The translations under genes and the position numbers were made by a program. From NCBI RefSeq assembly GCF_025933915.1, contig NZ_JAICZA010000036.1, positions 1 through 36,216 of the forward strand: 36,216 nucleotides of DNA, in the 5' to 3' direction. Below the pieces are notes generated by a model. The model searched no databases. It saw only the letters and a list, made by a program, of their open reading frames with translations, and was not told the DNA's origin. The DNA is from Mycobacterium sp. Its GTDB lineage: Bacteria > Actinomycetota > Actinomycetes > Mycobacteriales > Mycobacteriaceae. Positions within the stretch are counted from its first letter, which is position 1, and each line of letters starts with the position of its first letter. This document shows positions 31,694-36,216 of the stretch, one piece after another.

Positions 31694-32826
31694 CTCTGTG
31701 TGTGGTTCGGCCCGTTGTCGCCCGAACGGTCGGGACGCGCCGTGAAATAGCCGGCGATCGTCGCCGTGATCTCGAGAAACTTGCGCCGCGTGGCCGGCGC
31801 CATTTCACGGGTCACGTCGATGACGCCACCGGGCCGCAGGTGCGGGTCGAACGGCACTTCGATGACCGGCCGCCCGTGGTCGATGAACTCGCGGGCAAGC
31901 AACGCGCGGGTGCGTTTGTCGGCGTGGCCGTCGGAATCGTTGAGCACCACGATGCTGTGGCGCAGCAGCGTCGCCAGGCCCTGATCCGCCAGCCACTCCA
32001 TGGTCCGCGCGGCGGCGGACGCGCCGTCGGCCCAGGGCGAGGACACGACGATCAGCGCGTCGAGATCCCGCAGCACCTCCTGGGTGAGAGGGGCGTCCAT
32101 CGTCGAACCGCAGTCGATGACCGAAATCGTGAAATGGCGGTCCAGCCGCAGCGCCGCTTCCCGGTAGATCGCGGGATCGAGCACGCGGCGCGGGCCCGCG
32201 GCCGGTTCACCGCCGAGCACGTGCAGGCCCGCGGAATTGCGGCCCAGCCGCGCCACCACATCGTCGAAGGACCGGAGGTTCTGGTCGGCGGTGAGCTCCC
32301 AGAACGAGCGCGTCGACCCCGGATCGATTCGGCTGCTGAGCCGCCCGAAGGCGGTATCGGCGTCGATCGCCACGACGTGGTCTTGCCGGCGGAGTTCGGC
32401 GAACAGCGAGCCGACGCTGGCGGCCACCGACGTCTTCCCCACACCGCCCTTGCCCAGCACACCGACCTTGCAGTTGCCGTACAGGCGGGTCTGGATGGCC
32501 GCTTCGAATTGCGCCTCCTGCCGTTGGGCGGGCGACGGGCCCAGGTTGATCAGGCCGAAGGTGGCGATCCGCAGGATGCGTCGCCAACCGCGGTCGGGCA
32601 ATTCGTGGGGCGGCGCCGCCGGGGGCGCCGGCGCCCAGCCCTGGGGCGGCGCGGGCGGCCGGGCCGGAGGAGGAGGGGAAGGCGGAGCCGACGGCCGCGG
32701 GGCGCCCTGGGGCCGGTGCGGAGGGGGACCAGACGGGTGCGGAGGGGGACCAGACGGGCGCGCCGCCGCGGTGCTCGACCGCTCGGGGCGCAGACGGTCC
32801 CGCAGGAATTCGTCGCGCTCGTTCAT
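31690..32826 (-). CDS. MinD-like ATPase with Pro-rich N-terminus (Rv3860-type, EspI-related)
   Basis: A 378-residue protein. Residues 1-75 are Pro-rich and probably disordered, with a duplicated seven-residue PSGPPPH unit. Residues 118-370 form a MinD/ParA fold with an intact deviant Walker A (GKGGVGKTS, Lys126 and Lys131), VVAIDADTAFGRLSSRI and the ISVIDCGSTMDAPLTQE switch. The design (Pro-rich arm plus MinD domain) is that of EspI and of Rv3860. Synteny supports Rv3860: in M. tuberculosis that gene is also divergent from gltB. GAGGAG precedes ATG 32826. Its cellular role is not established; an ESX link is suggested by family and neighbourhood. Confidence 0.87.
   Translation of the reverse strand: MNERDEFLRDRLRPERSSTAAARPSGPPPHPSGPPPHRPQGAPRPSAPPSPPPPARPPAPPQGWAPAPPAAPPHELPDRGWRRILRIATFGLINLGPSPAQRQEAQFEAAIQTRLYGNCKVGVLGKGGVGKTSVAASVGSLFAELRRQDHVVAIDADTAFGRLSSRIDPGSTRSFWELTADQNLRSFDDVVARLGRNSAGLHVLGGEPAAGPRRVLDPAIYREAALRLDRHFTISVIDCGSTMDAPLTQEVLRDLDALIVVSSPWADGASAAARTMEWLADQGLATLLRHSIVVLNDSDGHADKRTRALLAREFIDHGRPVIEVPFDPHLRPGGVIDVTREMAPATRRKFLEITATIAGYFTARPDRSGDNGPNHTQS
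32715..32756 (-). repeat. Two 21-bp tandem units in the Pro-rich arm
   Basis: Two identical 21-bp copies encode the PSGPPPH repeat of the MinD-like ATPase. Being in frame, copy-number change would only lengthen or shorten the disordered arm. Confidence 0.65.
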
Positions 32827-33466
32827 GGGCTCCTCGGGTGCCGGGCGTCGGTCGTCGCGCCGGTGGCCCGACCGCGACTAACGTCTTACGTGATAAGCGC
32901 CACGGTCCAGCGTGCGACGCCGGATGTGGCCAATACCGGGTCCAGTATCTCCTCACCCGGCCGGTGCCGAAACCTGCAAACTCGACCGGGCTCACCGCGG
33001 GGCCCTCGTGAAGCCACGAGTGGGGCACTGAGCACGCTCATCCCCGCCCCTAACAGCGCCACCCCCGGACCGGCGAGCGTCGACAGCAAACCTGATGTGG
33101 TGGGTTTCCCTGGGCCGTGGCCATCCGCGGCGAGAGCTGCTGTGCGGGAAATCACGGACCCGCCCAGCGGCGCGGCAATATCGCCGATCAGCGGGGACAG
33201 CGAAATTTACGACCCTGCCGGCCGACGGTTAGACTTGACGAAGTTGGCATGTCAGGCGGGTATTGTCATATCGTTTTACGACTTGTCGAGACCGGTTCCA
33301 GGCCACCGTTCAGAGCTGCACGGACATCCCTACAGGATCATCTCCGCCTGGGGCACAGCCCATCGAGACAAGGCCGCAGGGGTTTTAGCCCGCAACCTTC
33401 GGGTGCGACCTCATCGGGGCCGCCGCCACGGTCGCGCAGAACGTTCACGTGAAGGGTCAGGTGCAT
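32827..33466. other. 640-bp divergent region and long leader before gltB
   Basis: No credible gene lies here; the open frames that cross it are antisense extensions or lack ribosome-binding sites. It holds the promoter of the MinD-like gene (left) and of gltB (right). A hairpin CTCGTG-AAGC-CACGAG lies at 33005-33020. A TTGACG at 33235-33240 could be a gltB -35, although the nearest TANNNT (TATTGT, 33261) is 20 bp away, longer than ideal. That would leave a leader of about 195 bases, long enough for RNA-based control, but no known riboswitch was recognised. Confidence 0.4.
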
Positions 33467-36216
33467 ATGACGCCCAAGCGCGTCGGGTTATACAACCCCG
33501 CGTTCGAGCACGACGCGTGCGGGGTTGCCATGGTCGTCGATATGCACGGCCGTCGCAGCCGCGACATTGTCGATAAGGCAATCACCGCGCTGCTCAATCT
33601 CGAACACCGGGGTGCCCAGGGCGCCGAGCCCCGCAGCGGGGACGGCGCCGGCATCATGCTTCAGGTTCCCGATGCCTTCCTTCGCGAAGTCGTGGACTTC
33701 GAGTTGCCGGCGCCGGGCAGCTACGCCACCGGCATCGCCTTCTTGCCGCAGTCGTCCAAGGACGCCGCCACCGCGTGCGCCGCGGTGGAGAAGATCGCCG
33801 AGGCCGAGGGGCTGACGGTGCTGGGCTGGCGCAACGTCCCCACCGATGACTCGTCGCTGGGCGCGCTGTCGCGCGACGCGATGCCCACCTTCCGGCAGGT
33901 GTTCATGGCGGGGGAGTCCGGCATGACGCTGGAGCGCCGCGCCTACGTGGTCCGCAAGCGCGCCGAGCACGAACTGGGCACCAAGGGCCCCGGTCAAGAC
34001 GGTCCCGGCCGCGAAACGGTCTACTTCCCGAGCCTGTCGGGTCAGACCCTCGTATACAAGGGCATGTTGACCACCCCGCAGCTCAAGGCGTTTTACCTTG
34101 ACCTGCAAGACAATCGGTTGACCAGCGCGCTGGGCATCGTGCACTCCCGGTTCTCCACCAACACCTTTCCGTCCTGGCCGCTGGCGCATCCGTTCCGGCG
34201 CGTCGCCCACAACGGCGAGATCAACACCGTCACCGGCAATGAGAACTGGATGCGGGCCCGCGAGGCGTTGATCAAGACCGACGTCTTCGGCTCGGAAGCC
34301 GACGTCGAGAAGTTGTTCCCGATCTGCACCCCGGGCGCCTCCGACACGGCGCGCTTCGACGAGGCGCTCGAGCTGCTCCACCTGGGTGGGCGCAGCCTGG
34401 CCCACGCCGTGTTGATGATGATCCCTGAGGCGTGGGAGCGCAACGAATCGATGGACCCCGCGCGCCGGGCGTTCTACCGGTACCACGCCTCGCTGATGGA
34501 GCCGTGGGACGGACCGGCGTCGATAACCTTCACCGACGGCACGATCATCGGTGCGGTGCTCGACCGTAATGGCTTGCGCCCCTCGCGGATCTGGGTCACC
34601 GAGGACGGTTTGGTGGTGATGGCGTCCGAGGCCGGTGTGCTGGACCTGGACCCGGCCAAGGTGGTGCGCCGGATGCGGCTACAGCCCGGCCGCATGTTCC
34701 TGGTGGACACCGCGCAGGGCCGCATCGTCTCCGACGAGGAGATCAAAGCGGAACTGGCCGCCGAGCACCCGTATCAGGAGTGGCTGGACAGGAATCTCGT
34801 CCCCCTTGACGACTTGCCGCAAGGCCACTACAAGCGGATGCCGCACGACCGACTGGTCAAGCGCCAGCAGGCATTCGGCTACACCTATGAGGAACTCAAC
34901 CTGTTGGTGGCGCCGATGGTGCGAAGCGGCGCCGAACCGATCGGGTCGATGGGAACCGACACCCCCGTCGCGGTGCTCTCGCAGCGACCGCGGATGCTCT
35001 ACGACTACTTCCAGCAGCTCTTCGCTCAGGTGACCAACCCGCCACTGGACGCCATCCGTGAGGAGGTCGTGACCAGCCTGCAGGGCACCACCGGCGGCGA
35101 GCGTGACCTGCTTACGCCGACCGAGCTCTCGTGTCACCAGATCGCGCTGTCGCAGCCGATCCTGCGCAACCGGGAGCTGGCCAAGCTGGTCAACCTCGAC
35201 CCGGAGGACGAGGTCAACGGGCGTCCGCATGGCATGCGCTCCAAGGTAATTCGCTGTCTGTACCCGGTGGCCGAGGGTGGCGCCGGGCTGGCCGCCGCCA
35301 TCGAGGACGTGCGTGCGCAGGCGTCGTCGGCCATCGCCGACGGCGCGCGAGTGATCATCTTGTCCGACCGCGAATCCGACGAACAGATGGCGCCCATTCC
35401 GTCGCTGCTCGCGGTGGCGGGCGTGCACCACCATCTGGTGCGCGACCGGACACGGACCCACGTCGGCCTGGTGGTGGAAACCGGTGACGCCCGCGAGGTG
35501 CACCACATGGCGGCGCTGGTCAGCTTCGGCGCCGCGGCGATCAACCCGTACCTGGCGTTCGAGTCCATCGAGGACATGCTGGACCGGGGCGTCATCGAGG
35601 GAATTGACCGTAAGGCGGCGCTGAACAACTACATCAAGGCCGCCGGCAAGGGCGTGCTGAAAGTGATGTCCAAGATGGGCATTTCAACCCTGGCCTCCTA
35701 CACCGGTTCGCAGCTGTTCCAGGCCGTCGGGATTTCCGAGGATGTGCTCAGCGAATACTTCACCGGGTTGAGCTGTCCGATCGGCGGGATCACCCTGGAC
35801 GACATCGCCGTCGACGTCGCCGCCCGTCACGCGTTGGCCTACCTGGACCGGCCGGGTGAACGCGCCCACCGCGAGCTCGAAGTGGGCGGGGAATACCAAT
35901 GGCGCCGCGAGGGCGAGTACCACCTGTTCAACCCGGAGACCGTCTTCAAGCTGCAGCACTCCACGCGCACCGGCCAGTACAAAGTGTTCAAGGACTACAC
36001 CCGTCTGGTCGACGACCAGAGCGAGCGCATGGCCTCTCTGCGCGGCCTGCTCAAGTTCCGCGCCGGTGTGCGGCCACCGATCCCACTGGACGAGGTCGAG
36101 CCCGCCAGCGAAATCATCAAACGCTTCTCGACCGGGGCGATGAGCTACGGCTCGATCTCCGCGGAGGCGCACGAGACGCTGGCCATCGCGATGAACCGGC
36201 TGGGCGGTCGGTCCAA
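33467..36216 (+). CDS. gltB: Glutamate synthase (NADPH) large subunit, 5' part
   Basis: The first 916 codons of GltB, cut by the window edge (full proteins are about 1,500 residues). GltB makes two glutamates from glutamine and 2-oxoglutarate with GltD as electron donor. The class II amidotransferase nucleophile is Cys18 ([10 protein letters not shown]), exposed by propeptide removal. The glutaminase domain continues with [18 protein letters not shown] and [20 protein letters not shown] (about 225-265) and DRNGLRPSR (about 365). The central domain spans about 430-800, and the FMN/synthase domain opens with [21 protein letters not shown] near 885. ATG 33467 follows GAAGGGTCAGG. Divergence from an Rv3860-type gene matches M. 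tuberculosis synteny. Confidence 0.95.
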   Translation, partial: MTPKRVGLYNPAFEHDACGVAMVVDMHGRRSRDIVDKAITALLNLEHRGAQGAEPRSGDGAGIMLQVPDAFLREVVDFELPAPGSYATGIAFLPQSSKDAATACAAVEKIAEAEGLTVLGWRNVPTDDSSLGALSRDAMPTFRQVFMAGESGMTLERRAYVVRKRAEHELGTKGPGQDGPGRETVYFPSLSGQTLVYKGMLTTPQLKAFYLDLQDNRLTSALGIVHSRFSTNTFPSWPLAHPFRRVAHNGEINTVTGNENWMRAREALIKTDVFGSEADVEKLFPICTPGASDTARFDEALELLHLGGRSLAHAVLMMIPEAWERNESMDPARRAFYRYHASLMEPWDGPASITFTDGTIIGAVLDRNGLRPSRIWVTEDGLVVMASEAGVLDLDPAKVVRRMRLQPGRMFLVDTAQGRIVSDEEIKAELAAEHPYQEWLDRNLVPLDDLPQGHYKRMPHDRLVKRQQAFGYTYEELNLLVAPMVRSGAEPIGSMGTDTPVAVLSQRPRMLYDYFQQLFAQVTNPPLDAIREEVVTSLQGTTGGERDLLTPTELSCHQIALSQPILRNRELAKLVNLDPEDEVNGRPHGMRSKVIRCLYPVAEGGAGLAAAIEDVRAQASSAIADGARVIILSDRESDEQMAPIPSLLAVAGVHHHLVRDRTRTHVGLVVETGDAREVHHMAALVSFGAAAINPYLAFESIEDMLDRGVIEGIDRKAALNNYIKAAGKGVLKVMSKMGISTLASYTGSQLFQAVGISEDVLSEYFTGLSCPIGGITLDDIAVDVAARHALAYLDRPGERAHRELEVGGEYQWRREGEYHLFNPETVFKLQHSTRTGQYKVFKDYTRLVDDQSERMASLRGLLKFRAGVRPPIPLDEVEPASEIIKRFSTGAMSYGSISAEAHETLAIAMNRLGGRS

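Noticed and set aside
31519..33576. 685-codon open frame on the plus strand, sigma factor to gltB
   Set aside because: It crosses the ends of two convincing genes, is antisense to the MinD-like ATPase and overlaps the gltB start in another frame.
1..36216. CRISPR arrays, tRNA/rRNA genes, insertion sequences
   Set aside because: No regularly spaced repeats, no tRNA-like cloverleaf segments, no transposase motifs and no paired terminal repeats with target duplications were seen.

Overview
The window is high-GC actinobacterial DNA from a Mycobacterium. The marks are a PE/PPE/Esx type VII secretion (ESX) locus, a cyclopropane mycolic acid synthase, an Eis-type acetyltransferase, F420-dependent enzymes and many GTG/TTG starts. 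Gene content and order match the ESX-2 to gltB side of the M. tuberculosis chromosome (Rv3895c to Rv3859c), with the whole ESX-1 block missing between eccA2 and the Rv3860/gltB pair. That points to a slow grower of the M. avium complex type; the species is inference.

Layout. (1) 1-16.4 kb, metabolic and regulatory genes: a TetR regulator converging on a WS/DGAT acyltransferase; FAD monooxygenase and MHS-type MFS transporter; hemerythrin-like protein; mycolic acid methyltransferase; a single-pass membrane protein; a VOC protein; a SCO6745/YdeI-type pair; NUDIX hydrolase; HAD dehalogenase with PadR regulator; NTF2-like protein plus LLM flavin oxidoreductase; a small HdeA-like lipoprotein; an Eis-like acetyltransferase; and a TetR-acyl-CoA dehydrogenase pair. 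(2) 16.5-17.9 kb, a histidine kinase closely resembling PrrB, with no response regulator beside it. (3) 18.3-29.4 kb, an ESX-2 locus in the order PE36-PPE69-esxD-esxC-espG2-MinD-like ATPase-eccD2-mycP2-eccE2-eccA2. The eccB2 and eccC2 genes expected upstream of the PE gene are absent; the kinase and a 464-bp gene-free stretch sit there. (4) 29.4-31.7 kb, a deazaflavin-dependent oxidoreductase and an NmrA-like protein diverging from a SigI/SigJ-like ECF sigma factor with a SnoaL-type C-terminal domain. (5) 31.7-36.2 kb, an Rv3860-type MinD-like ATPase, a 640-bp leader, and the 5' part of gltB, which runs off the window.

How the genes work together. The PE/PPE and EsxD/EsxC pairs are the presumed substrates, EspG2 the PPE chaperone, EccA2 the cytosolic AAA+ ATPase, EccD2/EccE2 the membrane components and MycP2 the mycosin. 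Without EccC (motor) and EccB, the locus cannot by itself form a complete secretion machine, so the missing parts must come from elsewhere or the system is degraded or repurposed. All remaining ESX genes are open and densely packed, which argues against simple decay.

Regulatory structure is unusually readable. Five genes have a TANNNT hexamer exactly six bases before an ATG/GTG, the signature of mycobacterial leaderless mRNAs. The TetR and PadR genes each carry a near-palindromic operator over their own promoter. The sigma factor and its divergent operon share matching divergent elements GTAACT-N16-CGTC. No tRNA, rRNA, CRISPR array or insertion sequence was seen.
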